Shown here: one piece after another, positions 17,503 through 26,311 of the stretch
How positions within the stretch are numbered: position 1 is the first letter of the stretch
How the letters are laid out: each line of letters starts with the position of its first letter
NCBI RefSeq assembly: GCF_900113335.1
Contig: NZ_FOOX01000008.1
Location: forward strand, 62,001 to 126,000
Direction: 5' to 3'
DNA length: 64,000 nt
Origin: Desulfotruncus arcticus DSM 17038
GTDB lineage: Bacteria; Bacillota; Desulfotomaculia; Desulfotomaculales; Desulfallaceae
Notes under the pieces: model-generated
Database searches by the model: none
What the model saw: only the letters and a program-made list of their open reading frames with translations
What the model was told of the DNA's origin: nothing
Made by a program: the position numbers and the translations under genes

Positions 17503-18353
17503 TGATATTGATGAGATTAAAGAAAATGATCAAATTAAGTTGTTTACTGATTACTGTGCTGTTGATTGTACTTATCTGCGCAATTCCCGCTGTGGCTGAT
17601 ACAGCACCGGCTGTATCGCCGCAGCAAGTAAACATCGGCTTAAATTTTAAAGGTGCGGATTTATCGGTTTCCGGTTCCGTTCCAGATGGAGCCGATGTTT
17701 ATATTAAAGTTTCTTCGCCCAACGACTCGGTACTGGAACTCAATAAGAAGGGCCGGGTGGGGGGAATGTGGATGAACGTTGAAAATACTGAAGTCAGCAA
17801 CGTTCCCAAACTATACCAAATTATATCTTCACAAAAAATAACGGTTTTACCGCAAGAACTTCAGGAGAAATTAGGACTTGCCCGGGATTTTGAGCCAATT
17901 TATCAAACCGCCAGCGTGAAGAAAAAAACCGCTGGCGGTTATGTACCACTTTCCGCTCAGGAGTCCAGAGATTTTGTAAGCTCATTAATTAACATTTACC
18001 AAAAAAGCGGTCTGTATGCTATCAATGAAAACGCGGTTAAAGTTGAAAACGGGCAATATCAGGCCACAGTTAAATTACCTCCCAATATACCTCAGGAAAC
18101 TTGCAACATAACAGTTTACGTTATTAGAGAAGGCAGTCTATTGGAAACCGCCAGTACATCCCTTGAAGTTAATCCCGTGGGCTTAACCAGCTGGTTAAAT
18201 CGCGAAGCCATATTTGACGGACCGACTTACGGTTTAATTGCAGTTTTAATCGCTCTGTTTTTCGGCACTGGAATTGCATTTTTATTCGGCTATATTGAAA
18301 AAATCCTCAGCGGCGGCAAAAGCGGGGGTTTTGACGCCAGTGCCGGTCATTAA
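17502..18353 (+). CDS. Putative membrane-anchored protein, Alph_Pro_TM (TIGR02186-like) family
   Basis: The 283-residue protein has a signal/anchor helix (about residues 10-30), an extracytoplasmic beta-rich domain and a C-terminal membrane helix (about 243-262). The segment KKGRVGGMWMNVENTEV resembles a family first described in alphaproteobacteria, where it is also encoded beside TauE/SafE permeases. Its start overlaps the permease stop (TGATG). It is probably an extracytoplasmic partner of the permease; the function is uncharacterised. Confidence 0.7.
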   Translation: MILMRLKKMIKLSCLLITVLLIVLICAIPAVADTAPAVSPQQVNIGLNFKGADLSVSGSVPDGADVYIKVSSPNDSVLELNKKGRVGGMWMNVENTEVSNVPKLYQIISSQKITVLPQELQEKLGLARDFEPIYQTASVKKKTAGGYVPLSAQESRDFVSSLINIYQKSGLYAINENAVKVENGQYQATVKLPPNIPQETCNITVYVIREGSLLETASTSLEVNPVGLTSWLNREAIFDGPTYGLIAVLIALFFGTGIAFLFGYIEKILSGGKSGGFDASAGH

Positions 18354-18380
18354 GTCCCCAATCCACTATTAATATATATA

Positions 18381-18408
18381 ACCTGCCCTGACGGGCAGGA
18401 TTTTTTTT
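18381..18408 (+). terminator. Terminator of the permease operon
   Basis: Stem CCTGCCC/GGGCAGG with a 4-nt loop and eight T. Confidence 0.93.
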
Positions 18409-18495
18409 GCCAAGCTTATAATATAATTTACTAAAATAGGCCTTATGACTTGATTAACAGTATGTTAATTATGGAATGTTAAATATACCTTATTT

Positions 18496-18615
18496 TTATT
18501 TTACTTGTTTTTTTGTAAGTTGTTCCATTATAACGTGATTTAGTGAGCCTACTAAGGGGACAAGACAGCCGGCAAAAAACAATGCAATGCCTCTAAGATA
18601 CTTATTTTTGAACAT
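18496..18615 (-). CDS. Small single-helix membrane protein (39 aa), unknown
   Basis: An ATG at 18615 follows AGAGGTGAC at good spacing and opens a 39-codon frame: a basic N-terminus (MFKNKYLRG), a hydrophobic segment IALFFAGCLVPLVG, and a polar Lys-rich end. It is the only coding signal in the 430-bp gap between the permease operon and glnB. I do not recognise it; the ribosome-binding site and charge pattern support translation. Confidence 0.5.
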   Translation of the reverse strand: MFKNKYLRGIALFFAGCLVPLVGSLNHVIMEQLTKKQVK

Positions 18616-18736
18616 AATAAGTCACCTCTTAGTTACATTATATACAATTTGCTTAAATAAACTATAAATACTGCACATTACAAAGTTACTTTTTATTAAA
18701 TATCCAAATAAAAATTCTTAAACGGAGTATCAAACA

Positions 18737-18776
18737 CAAAAGCCGGGAATAGTGCTATTCCCGGCTTTTGTTTATT
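18737..18776 (-). terminator. Terminator of the glnA-amt-glnB block
   Basis: Stem AAAAGCCGGGAATA/TATTCCCGGCTTTT with a 4-nt loop; symmetric flanks allow use in both directions. Confidence 0.9.
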
Positions 18777-18792
18777 TTTGCAAAACAAGTAT

Positions 18793-19131
18793 TTAGATCG
18801 CGTTTTCCCCTGTTTCACCGGTGCGAATTCGTATTGCATTTTCAATGTGATAAACGAATATTTTCCCGTCTCCTATTTCTCCGGTTCTGGCTACTTTAGA
18901 TATGACCTCAATGATTTTATCGGCCAGGCTATCTTTAATGACCAGCTCAATTTTAACTTTTGGCAGCAAATTAATACTATATTCTGTTCCCCGGTAAACC
19001 TCGTTCCTGCCTTTTTGTAAACCGCAGCCCATTACCTGTGACACGGTCATGCCGTGAACACCGGATTTAGAAAGACCCTCTTTAATTTCTTCCAGCACCC
19101 CGGGTCTAACAATAGCTTCAATTTTAACCAT
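18793..19131 (-). CDS. glnB: P-II nitrogen regulatory protein (GlnB/GlnK)
   Basis: The 112-residue P-II protein has the T-loop with Tyr51 in RGTEYSINLLPKVK and the C-terminal signature TGEIGDGKIFVY. P-II trimers sense 2-oxoglutarate, ATP and ADP and block ammonium channels. It is encoded 38 bp downstream of an amt gene, so GlnK-type control of that channel is expected. A close paralogue is at 34319. Confidence 0.93.
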   Translation of the reverse strand: MVKIEAIVRPGVLEEIKEGLSKSGVHGMTVSQVMGCGLQKGRNEVYRGTEYSINLLPKVKIELVIKDSLADKIIEVISKVARTGEIGDGKIFVYHIENAIRIRTGETGENAI

Positions 19132-19169
19132 CCAGTTTCCCTCCTATCTAAAAATGTATTTACACTGGT

Positions 19170-20516
19170 TTATTTAAACCCCATTAAGCCGGTCACATCT
19201 CCGGAACGCATCATGAAGTCTCCATAAGCTTCCATGCCGTGTTCACCAAGGTCCAAACCTTCCATTTCTTCCTCCGCGCTAACTCTGAGTCCTATTACCA
19301 GGTCAATTACTTTAAATACGATAAAGCCCAGTGCCAGGCACCACGCCGCCACGGCCACAACTCCCGTAGCCTGAACAGCCAGTTGGCTGAATCCGCCGCC
19401 GTAAAAGAGACCGCCGTCCACCGCAAACAACCCCACCGCCAGCGTACCGAAAAGACCGCAGATGCCGTGTACGGAGATAGCTCCTACCGGATCATCAACT
19501 TTAGCAACCCGGTCGAAAAATGCTACTGACAGGGGCAGCAACATACCGGAAATGAGTCCTATGGCTAAAGCTCCCGCCGGGCTAACCGCCGCGCATCCTG
19601 CGGTAATACCCACCAACCCGCCAAGCGCTCCGTTTAGTGTAAGCCCCAGATCAGGTTTACCGTACCGCACCCAGGTTACAATCATAGCACCGACAGTACC
19701 GGCCGATGCCGCCAGCATTGTTGTTGTAGCTATCAGAGCAATGTCCCCGGTGGTGCCGGAAAGCGTGCTGCCGGGGTTGAACCCGAACCATCCCAGCCAA
19801 AGCAACAGTGTGCCAAGGGTTCCCAGCGCAATATTATGACCGGGGATAGCCCGTATTTCACCGTTTTTGCCGTATTTGCCTATTCTCGCTCCAAGCAGCC
19901 AGGCGCCCACCAGAGCGGACCAACCGCCTACGCCATGCACCACAGTGGAACCGGCAAAGTCAATAAAACCCTTTTGAGCCAACCAGCCATCGCCGTTCCA
20001 TACCCAGTGCACTACAACGGGGTAGATAAAAGCCGTGATGACAATAGTAAAAATAATATAGGCGATAAATTTAATCCGCTCAGCAACAGCCCCCGAAACT
20101 ATGGTTGCAGCCGTTGCGCAAAACACTGCCTGAAAGAACCAAAAGCCTAAAGACGGTATGCCAAAATCCAGACCTTCTAAATTTCCCAGAAAGAATCCTT
20201 TGATTCCGATAAATCCACCGGTATCGCCACCAAAGGCCAGAGCGAAACCAACAACAAAAAACAAAATCATACCAAGAGAAACCGTTAATAAATTTTTCAT
20301 CATTATGTTTACCGTATTTTTAGCCCTGGTGAAACCAGCCTCTACCAGGCTAAATCCGGCGTGCATCAGAAAAACAAGGTAACCGCAAATCAATACCCAA
20401 ACCGTATCTATGGCTACAGCATTGGATTCGGGGGTGGGTCCGTCGGCAAAGGCCGCTGCCGGGAATAAGACCCCAATCAGCAAAAGAGCTAATATCATTG
20501 TTAATCTTCTATGCAT
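19170..20516 (-). CDS. amt: Ammonium transporter Amt (with signal peptide)
   Basis: The 448-residue channel has a cleavable-type signal peptide (residues 1-24, ending AAFA), eleven helices, and Amt motifs such as AGFSLVEAGFTRAKN and HGVGGWSALVGAWLLG. It imports ammonium. It is transcribed leftward with glnA upstream and glnB downstream. The 135-bp gap to glnA holds a two-hairpin antitermination leader. Unlike the second amt at 32891, it has a signal peptide. Confidence 0.94.
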   Translation of the reverse strand: MHRRLTMILALLLIGVLFPAAAFADGPTPESNAVAIDTVWVLICGYLVFLMHAGFSLVEAGFTRAKNTVNIMMKNLLTVSLGMILFFVVGFALAFGGDTGGFIGIKGFFLGNLEGLDFGIPSLGFWFFQAVFCATAATIVSGAVAERIKFIAYIIFTIVITAFIYPVVVHWVWNGDGWLAQKGFIDFAGSTVVHGVGGWSALVGAWLLGARIGKYGKNGEIRAIPGHNIALGTLGTLLLWLGWFGFNPGSTLSGTTGDIALIATTTMLAASAGTVGAMIVTWVRYGKPDLGLTLNGALGGLVGITAGCAAVSPAGALAIGLISGMLLPLSVAFFDRVAKVDDPVGAISVHGICGLFGTLAVGLFAVDGGLFYGGGFSQLAVQATGVVAVAAWCLALGFIVFKVIDLVIGLRVSAEEEMEGLDLGEHGMEAYGDFMMRSGDVTGLMGFK

Positions 20517-20563
20517 AAGACTTTCCTCCTTAAAGCTGTTTGTAAATTGGTTTTTACAAAAAG

Positions 20564-20630
20564 AAAAGTCCCGGCACCTCTAATGCGGTGCTAGGACTTC
20601 TTTATCCAATTTGGATACTGCTCCGTACCC
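20564..20630 (-). promoter_or_regulatory. ANTAR-type antitermination leader upstream of amt
   Basis: In the leftward transcript, P1 is GGGTAC-(GGAGCA)-GTATCC (20630-20613) and P2 is GGAT-(AAAGAA)-GTCC (20607-20594). P2 is followed by a terminator AAGTCC...GGGACTT with a T run (20599-20560), whose 5' arm overlaps P2. Both hexaloops have G at position 4, as in known ANTAR RNA targets. Confidence 0.75.
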
Positions 20631-20651
20631 ATTTTATATTTAGTTAATCTT

Positions 20652-21974
20652 TTAAAACATAGTCAGGTATTGGTCAATCTCCCACTGGTGTACTCTTACG
20701 CGGTAACTGTCATATTCCTTGGCTTTAGCTTCGGCCAGTTTTTCATAAATATGAGTACCAAGTGCACCTTTGATGACTTCATTTTTAGCAAGTTCGGCAT
20801 AAGCTTCCTGCAAACTGCCGGGCAGCGATCCTATACCTAATTCGCTTAGCTCTGATTCAGTCATATGGTAAATGTTCCTGTCGCATGCCGGCGGTGGATC
20901 AATTTTATTGGCTATGCCGTCCAGTCCGGCGGTAAGACAAGCTGCCAGTGCCAGGTACGGGTTGCATGAAGGGTCGGGATTCCGCAATTCAACCCTTGTG
21001 CTGGCCCCGCGCTTGGCCGGTATCCTGATCAACGGACTGCGGTTCCGCCCGCTCCAGGCCATATATACCGGAGCCTCATAACCGGGCACAAGCCTTTTGT
21101 AAGAGTTTACAGTGGGGTTGGTAACTGCCGCAATCGCCCTGGCATGCTTCAGCAGCCCCCCGATATAGTAATACGCCTCTTTGCTTAACTGCATGGGATC
21201 GGCGGTATCATAGAACGCGTTAGCATCGTCCTTAAACAGTGATTGGTTGGTATGCATGCCGCTGCCGTTAATGCCGAAAACCGGCTTCGGCATGAAGGTG
21301 GCGTGCAGGCCATGCCGCTGGGCAATGGTTCGCACCACAAACTTAAACGTAACAATCTTGTCAGCGGTATCGAGCGCATCGGAATATTTAAAATCAATCT
21401 CATGCTGGCCGGGCGCAACCTCGTGGTGCGAAGCCTCAATTTCAAAACCCATTTGTTCCAGTGTTAAAACGATCTCTCTGCGTGCCTGTTCTCCCAAATC
21501 CACCGGTGAAAGATCAAAATAGCCGGCGTTGTCATGGGTGGTTAAAGTGGGAACACCATCCTCATCAAGGCGGAACAGGAAGAATTCCAACTCCGGCCCT
21601 ACCTGCATGGTGTAACCCATCTCGGCGGCCTTGGCCAAAGTACGTTTCAGGATTACCCTGGGGCAGCCGTCAAAAGGAGTGCCGTCGGGGTTATAAATGT
21701 CACACATCAACCTGGCCACTCCACCTTCCCTTGGACGCCAGGGAAATACCACAAATGTATTCGGGTCGGGACGCAGGTACATGTCTGATTCCTCAATCCT
21801 GGTAAACCCGTAAATGGAGGAACCGTCAAACATTAATTCATTGTCCAGGGCTTTTTCCAGTTGATCAATGGTAATAGCAACGTTCTTCATGACCCCAAGA
21901 AGATCGGTAAACTGCAATCGGATAAACTTGACTCCCTTTTCCCTCGCCTCTGCAATCACGTCATTTTTGTTCAT
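20652..21974 (-). CDS. glnA: Glutamine synthetase type I
   Basis: The 440-residue enzyme makes glutamine from glutamate, ammonia and ATP. Visible motifs are [26 protein letters not shown], the ATP-binding [18 protein letters not shown] and [14 protein letters not shown]. Its length fits the GSI-alpha type of Firmicutes, and I see no adenylylation-loop insertion, so control is probably by feedback and by antitermination. Two tandem terminator modules lie upstream; amt and glnB follow. Confidence 0.96.
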   Translation of the reverse strand: MNKNDVIAEAREKGVKFIRLQFTDLLGVMKNVAITIDQLEKALDNELMFDGSSIYGFTRIEESDMYLRPDPNTFVVFPWRPREGGVARLMCDIYNPDGTPFDGCPRVILKRTLAKAAEMGYTMQVGPELEFFLFRLDEDGVPTLTTHDNAGYFDLSPVDLGEQARREIVLTLEQMGFEIEASHHEVAPGQHEIDFKYSDALDTADKIVTFKFVVRTIAQRHGLHATFMPKPVFGINGSGMHTNQSLFKDDANAFYDTADPMQLSKEAYYYIGGLLKHARAIAAVTNPTVNSYKRLVPGYEAPVYMAWSGRNRSPLIRIPAKRGASTRVELRNPDPSCNPYLALAACLTAGLDGIANKIDPPPACDRNIYHMTESELSELGIGSLPGSLQEAYAELAKNEVIKGALGTHIYEKLAEAKAKEYDSYRVRVHQWEIDQYLTMF

Positions 21975-22025
21975 ATTAGACCACCCTTCAGTTAATAAAT
22001 TTGTTTTATAACTTTTATAACTATA

Positions 22026-22096
22026 AAAGCCGACACAAGGTCCTTAAAATACCTTCTGCCGGCTTCTTCGCCGTAATATTCCAACATCGTTGTTGG
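22026..22096 (-). promoter_or_regulatory. ANTAR-type antitermination module, proximal copy, glnA leader
   Basis: P1 is CCAAC-(AACGAT)-GTTGG (22096-22081) and P2 is CGGC-(GAAGAA)-GCCG (22073-22060). The terminator (22066-22026), with outer arms AAGCCG and CGGCTT, starts inside the 3' arm of P2 and ends in TTTT. It lies 50-120 bp upstream of the glnA ATG. Confidence 0.78.
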
Positions 22097-22104
22097 GCCG
22101 GTAA

Positions 22105-22184
22105 AATACAAAAGCCCACAAACAAATTTTTACAAATTTGTTTGTGGGCATCATCGCCGTTAAGTTAATACATCAATGTATTAA
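22105..22184 (-). promoter_or_regulatory. ANTAR-type antitermination module, distal copy, glnA leader
   Basis: P1 is TTAATAC-(ATTGAT)-GTATTAA (22184-22165) and P2 is GGC-(GATGAT)-GCC (22158-22147). A strong terminator GCCCACAAACAAAT/ATTTGTTTGTGGGC with a TTTTG tail (22149-22110) overlaps P2. Together with the proximal copy it puts two conditional terminators in series before glnA. Confidence 0.78.
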
Positions 22185-22249
22185 ACAGTATATTAAATTT
22201 TAATGTCTAAATTATAAAGCATTGGTCATTTAAAAGCAATAGTTTTTTT

Positions 22250-22290
22250 AATAAAGAAGACTTGGTTCAAGTTTAGCGGCGGTTAACGAG
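22250..22290 (+). repeat. Dispersed repeat family A, copy 3 (internally deleted)
   Basis: Only the outer ends remain: AATAAAGAAGACTTGGTTCA is joined to TAGCGGCGGTTAACGAG, the two ends of the full copy at 45004-45130. It is oriented toward the NAD synthetase gene. Confidence 0.78.
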
Positions 22291-22424
22291 ATAAATTGAA
22301 TCACACCCCGTTAGCGGGAGAAATTGGCAAAATGTCCCGTTATGCGAGATCAAAAGCAGACTGGTGACAACAAGTTTAATATATTTTATAATTGGCTCAA
22401 GCTATTCTCACTTGGGCAAAGACG

Positions 22425-22451
22425 CCCGGTATTTTATGAAAAAATACCGGG
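22425..22451 (+). terminator. Hairpin ahead of the NAD synthetase gene
   Basis: Stem CCCGGTATT/AATACCGGG followed by TATTATTTATTT; it lies 31 bp before the ATG. It could be an attenuator or the end of upstream transcription. Confidence 0.5.
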
Positions 22452-22482
22452 TATTATTTATTTCGAACGGAGTGATTACTGG

Positions 22483-24114
22483 ATGAAAATAGCCCTGGCT
22501 CAAATAAACCCGGTTGTGGGTGACTTGCAGTACAACACCGAGAAAATTATTGCTTATACTGAAAAAGCCCGTAGACAGGGAGCCGATCTGGTGGTTTTCC
22601 CGGAGCTGTCCCTAACAGGCTACCCGCCCAGAGACCTGTTATTGTCCGGTCAGTTTATTAATGCTGCGGCAGATAAGTTAAAGAAAATAGCTGCCGTTTG
22701 TGAGAATACCGGCGTCCTGCTGGGAGCACCGCTGCGTCAAGACGACCGGCTTTATAATTCTGCCATTTTACTGGCTGGAGGCTGTATTTCAGGTATTCAG
22801 CATAAGACACTACTGCCTTTTTATGATGTGTTTGATGAAAAAAGATATTTTGCGCCGGCAGCCAGGCGGCAGTGTATTGATTTCAGGGGAATCAAACTGG
22901 GTGTAACAGTGTGCGAGGACATCTGGAACGATAAGGACTTCTGGCATCGGCAATTATATGATATCGATCCGGTGGAGGAATTAATCGCCGAAGGCGCGGA
23001 TATAATCATTAACCTTTCGAGTTCACCCTACAGCTACGGGAAACACAGCCTGCGTGCCGAAATGCTGAGTAAAGCAGCCATAAGGCACCGTACTGGGGTT
23101 TTATATGTAAATCAGGTGGGTGGGAACGATCATCTGGTTTTTGACGGCTCCAGTTGCGCAGTAACTGATAACGGTGCGTTAATCGCCCAATTGCCAAGCT
23201 TTCAGGAGGAATTGGCTGTCTGTGATACTGAAACCTTAAAGAATAACCCCGCCCCACCCGTGGAAATCAACGAAAACATTGGTTGGGTTTACCGGGCGCT
23301 GACGCTGGGAACCAGGGACTATCTGTATAAAAACGGTTTTAGACGGGCTCTTGTTGGCCTGAGCGGCGGCATAGACTCATCGGTGACAGCTGCCCTGGCT
23401 GCCGACGCGCTTGGCCCCTCTAACGTAATCGGTATTTCCATGCCCTCCCGTTATTCATCTTCCGGAAGCAAGGACGACGCCCGCGCCCTGGCTGAAAATC
23501 TGGGCATAGAATACAGAGTTATACCTATAGAAAATATTTTCCAAGCTTATATCAGGGAACTTAATCCAACCGGCAAACCTGTAATTGATCTGGCTGAAGA
23601 AAATGTTCAGGCCAGAATACGGGGCAACATTTTAATGTTCGTTTCCAACCGGGAAGGTCCTATGGTTTTAACTACCGGTAATAAATCGGAGATGGCTATG
23701 GGGTACAGCACATTATACGGTGACATGTCAGGCGGGCTGAGCGTCCTGGCGGATGTCCCCAAAGTAATGGTTTATGAACTGGCTGAATTTATCAACAGGG
23801 ACGGTGATATCATACCCCGCAGTGTTATAGACAAGCCCCCTTCAGCCGAACTGAGGCCTGACCAAAAGGATGAGGACAGTTTACCCCCTTATCCCGTGCT
23901 TGATCAAATTCTTAAAGCCTATATTGAAGACATTAAATCCGTAGACGAAATAGCAGCCATGGGTTATGGCAAACAGCTGGTAACAGACATTGCCCGCCGG
24001 GTTGATAACGCTGAATACAAGCGGCAGCAAGCACCTCCCGGCATCAGAGTAACTTCCCGAGCTTTCGGACCGGGCCGGCGCATACCCATTGCCCAGCGCT
24101 GGCGATCACACTAA
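22483..24114 (+). CDS. nadE: Glutamine-dependent NAD+ synthetase
   Basis: The 543-residue two-domain enzyme has an N-terminal nitrilase-type glutaminase (Glu in FPELSLTGYPPRDLL, Lys in HKTLLPFYD, Cys in VTVCEDIWND) and a C-terminal NAD synthetase with the PP-loop SGGIDSS. It amidates nicotinic acid adenine dinucleotide using glutamine. I start at the ATG at 22483 (GGAGTG 8 bp upstream); an in-frame extension to 22324 runs through the hairpin and lacks family similarity. Confidence 0.94.
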   Translation: MKIALAQINPVVGDLQYNTEKIIAYTEKARRQGADLVVFPELSLTGYPPRDLLLSGQFINAAADKLKKIAAVCENTGVLLGAPLRQDDRLYNSAILLAGGCISGIQHKTLLPFYDVFDEKRYFAPAARRQCIDFRGIKLGVTVCEDIWNDKDFWHRQLYDIDPVEELIAEGADIIINLSSSPYSYGKHSLRAEMLSKAAIRHRTGVLYVNQVGGNDHLVFDGSSCAVTDNGALIAQLPSFQEELAVCDTETLKNNPAPPVEINENIGWVYRALTLGTRDYLYKNGFRRALVGLSGGIDSSVTAALAADALGPSNVIGISMPSRYSSSGSKDDARALAENLGIEYRVIPIENIFQAYIRELNPTGKPVIDLAEENVQARIRGNILMFVSNREGPMVLTTGNKSEMAMGYSTLYGDMSGGLSVLADVPKVMVYELAEFINRDGDIIPRSVIDKPPSAELRPDQKDEDSLPPYPVLDQILKAYIEDIKSVDEIAAMGYGKQLVTDIARRVDNAEYKRQQAPPGIRVTSRAFGPGRRIPIAQRWRSH

Positions 24115-24184
24115 CAGCGGGAATTGCATCCGCATATTTGGCGCCTGCAGAGAGCATCATATGAATATACAGGAGGTGTCAAAC

Positions 24185-24694
24185 GTGGTGCAGTTTTTCA
24201 ATTTTCACATCGGGGCGGCAGAAACGGCCACAGCGCCGAAACTAAACTCCGGTGAGGCATATATAATATGGAACCAGCTTGCCTCCAGGTATGATTGCAT
24301 AGAAAAGACTCAGATTTATCTTAATCTTGCACACGACCCCGACTTAAAAGTACTTTTAAGTAAAGGATTCAATATATTGCAGAACCAGACCCGGGAACTG
24401 GAAAATACTATGGCCAGGTATGAGTTACACTTACCATGCAGGCCTCCTAAAGAAATTAATTTTAAAAACAACACCGAAATTTTTAATGACAGGTTGATAT
24501 TTAAAGATGTATTAACGGGGTGCGAAAACTTTTTAGGTTATCATTTAAACGCTATACGAAACTTTTACACTAACGATGTGTTAAGAAAAATGTTTATCAA
24601 GTTCCTGAATGTAGAGTTACAGGTTTTTGACGATGCCTGCAAATACGGCAAAATGAAGGGCTGGCTGCATATCCCCCCCCTTTACAACGCCTAA
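24185..24694 (+). CDS. DUF3231-like protein
   Basis: This 169-residue, mostly helical protein has the DUF3231 pattern of a central PPKEI segment and a C-terminal KYGKMKGWLHIPPLY. These proteins look like distant four-helix-bundle or coat-related proteins in spore formers; no function is established. The GTG at 24185 is 6 bp after AGGAGGTG. An upstream in-frame ATG at 24161 precedes that site and is less likely. The gene ends in a strong terminator. Confidence 0.78.
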   Translation: MVQFFNFHIGAAETATAPKLNSGEAYIIWNQLASRYDCIEKTQIYLNLAHDPDLKVLLSKGFNILQNQTRELENTMARYELHLPCRPPKEINFKNNTEIFNDRLIFKDVLTGCENFLGYHLNAIRNFYTNDVLRKMFIKFLNVELQVFDDACKYGKMKGWLHIPPLYNA

Positions 24695-24726
24695 AAACCT
24701 ACATATAGCGGTATTGTGATTACCCG

Positions 24727-24773
24727 TAAAAAAACGCGCGCTTAATCAGTTCCATTAGCGCGCGTTTTTTTTA
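24727..24773 (+). terminator. Terminator after the DUF3231 gene
   Basis: Stem ACGCGCGCT/AGCGCGCGT with a long T run; almost the same stem and loop as the terminator after hydF at 5041. Confidence 0.9.
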
Positions 24774-24794
24774 CTTTAAGCTGTAGCGCCAGAA

Positions 24795-25397
24795 TTACCA
24801 GCCTCTGGTATAATCTTCGAAACAATCCAAGCAAACAAATTCACCATTTTTAACCCTGAGCCGCGGCTCCATTACCATTTCGCCGCAGCTTGCGCATTTA
24901 TGCGAAGGGAAAATTTTTGCCTTTTGTGGAAACTTAAAATCAATTTCTTCTATTTTACAAAACTCATTTTCGTCCATATGAAGAATTTGTTCAATTCTTC
25001 TGCCCTGAGCCAATTGAAACCTCGCCCTGTCTTCCTGTGAAGCTGAGCCTCCGAAGACTTTTTGGCGCAGTTCCGTCATCTCCGGATCGGGACGCCGGGC
25101 ATCGCCATTGACAGAGATCCTTAACGCCCGGTTACCGCTGCGGCTGCCAAAAGTGTAGACCTGTTTGCCCAGGTCGCGGTAAATTAAATTTCCCTTGCCC
25201 AGGGTGCAGCCGGTCATAACCTGCACGGCATCAATGCTGCAGGCATCATTTTCCACAACCGCTACCAGTTCTTCATCCTGTGAACGCATTTGCTGCAAAT
25301 GCTTTAGCGCTATTTCAGATACTTTAAAGCCAATAGCCAAACCGGGACACGAATGGCCGTGAAAGTCCACAGCTTTTTCCCAAGGAGTTTTTTCCAT
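24795..25397 (-). CDS. FmdE family protein with zinc ribbon
   Basis: The 200-residue protein matches the region shared with subunit E of formylmethanofuran dehydrogenase (FHGHSCPGLAIG at about residues 11-22, then NDACSIDAVQVMTGCTLGKG) and ends in a zinc-ribbon (CASCGEMV...CLDC). In sulfate reducers and clostridia these proteins are linked to molybdo/tungstopterin enzymes, but their role is undefined. Start choice: ATG at 25397 with GAGGTGAT upstream; a GTG two codons earlier is possible. It is divergent from the flavodoxin-fold gene. Confidence 0.85.
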   Translation of the reverse strand: MEKTPWEKAVDFHGHSCPGLAIGFKVSEIALKHLQQMRSQDEELVAVVENDACSIDAVQVMTGCTLGKGNLIYRDLGKQVYTFGSRSGNRALRISVNGDARRPDPEMTELRQKVFGGSASQEDRARFQLAQGRRIEQILHMDENEFCKIEEIDFKFPQKAKIFPSHKCASCGEMVMEPRLRVKNGEFVCLDCFEDYTRGW

Positions 25398-25504
25398 ACA
25401 CACAGCTATCACCTCAATTTTTTTCAATTTTCATGCTATATGGTTTTTAATATTTTGTCAATGTGGTATGCTAACTTCAAAATTGCAAGGAGGTGCTTTA
25501 AAAT

Positions 25505-26083
25505 ATGAAGGCGCTTATAATTTTGGCCCACCCCAATCCCCAAAGTTTTAATGCGGCAGTTCTGGGAACTGTCAAGGAAGAACTCGGGAAAAAGGGCGCT
25601 GAAGTAAAAGTTAAAGATCTTTATGCTATGCAGTGGAACCCCGTTCTCAGCGCTTCCGACTTTCAGCAAATGCTTTCCGGCAAAACCCCCGACGATATCG
25701 CCCGCGAGCAGACTGATGTTGCCTGGGCCGACACCCTGGTCATAATCAGCCCGATTTGGTGGTATTCTTTTCCCGCAATCCTGAAGGGATACATCGACCG
25801 GGTGTTGGGCCAGGGCTTTGCTTATGAATATACCGCCAGTGGGCCCAGAGGGCTTTTAACCGGCAAACGGGCAGCAGTTATCACCACTACCGGTGCAGAC
25901 GAAAACACAGCAAAACAAACCGGGATGATGGACGCCATTAATACATCCATTGTAAATGGGATTTTCAGCTTCTGCGGTTTTTCAGATATGAAATATCACA
26001 ACAGTTATGCCGTACCGATGGTTTCAGACGAAGAGCGCCAAAAAATGCTTGAACAAGTTAGGGCATTTGTAAAGGCACTTTAA
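25505..26083 (+). CDS. Flavodoxin-fold NAD(P)H:quinone oxidoreductase
   Basis: This 192-residue protein belongs to the NQO1/YwrO/MdaB-type flavin oxidoreductases (N-terminal ILAHPNPQSFNAAV, central SPIWWYSFPAILKGYIDRV). It should bind FMN or FAD and reduce quinones or other electrophiles by two electrons. The ribosome-binding site AAGGAGGTG is strong. It is a single gene between an FmdE homologue and a terminator hairpin. Confidence 0.88.
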   Translation: MKALIILAHPNPQSFNAAVLGTVKEELGKKGAEVKVKDLYAMQWNPVLSASDFQQMLSGKTPDDIAREQTDVAWADTLVIISPIWWYSFPAILKGYIDRVLGQGFAYEYTASGPRGLLTGKRAAVITTTGADENTAKQTGMMDAINTSIVNGIFSFCGFSDMKYHNSYAVPMVSDEERQKMLEQVRAFVKAL

Positions 26084-26089
26084 TAGAAA

Positions 26090-26125
26090 GGAACCTCGTG
26101 TATAATCTAAAATACACGAGGTTCC
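26090..26125 (+). terminator. Terminator hairpin after the flavodoxin-fold gene
   Basis: A 13-bp stem GGAACCTCGTGTA/TACACGAGGTTCC; the following T run is weak (TGGTTT). Confidence 0.7.
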
Positions 26126-26137
26126 TGGTTTCAATAA

Positions 26138-26311
26138 TCAATTTGGTTGGGTCAACTTTCTATCCCGGGGCTTAACCTGCCCCGCTGTCGTGAAAGACGG
26201 GGTGGTTTTACCTTTATTAAAGAATACTTTCGCAACAAATACGAAGTTAACAAACACCATGAAAAGAGATAGTAAAATGATAATCAATAGTGGCGACGCG
26301 CCATCATCCAT
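26138..26311 (-). CDS. Possible small membrane protein (57 aa)
   Basis: From the ATG at 26311 the frame encodes MDDGASP, then a 24-residue hydrophobic helix (LLIIILLSLFMVF continuing NFVFV), then a basic tail. AAGGAG lies 15 bp upstream, which is long. The last about 20 codons fall in a GC-rich hairpin (26166-26215), so the tail may be repeat-derived. The family is not recognised; translation is uncertain. Confidence 0.4.
   Translation of the reverse strand: MDDGASPLLIIILLSLFMVFVNFVFVAKVFFNKGKTTPSFTTAGQVKPRDRKLTQPN
26166..26215 (-). repeat. Nested hairpin resembling the distal half of repeat A
   Basis: Read leftward: GGTAAAACCACCCCG...CGGGGCAGGTT, a CCCCG/CGGGG stem within AACC/GGTT arms. 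It has the same design as the second hairpin of repeat A copy 1, and is preceded by CTTTAATAAAG. The relation is by structure, not clear identity. Confidence 0.4.
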
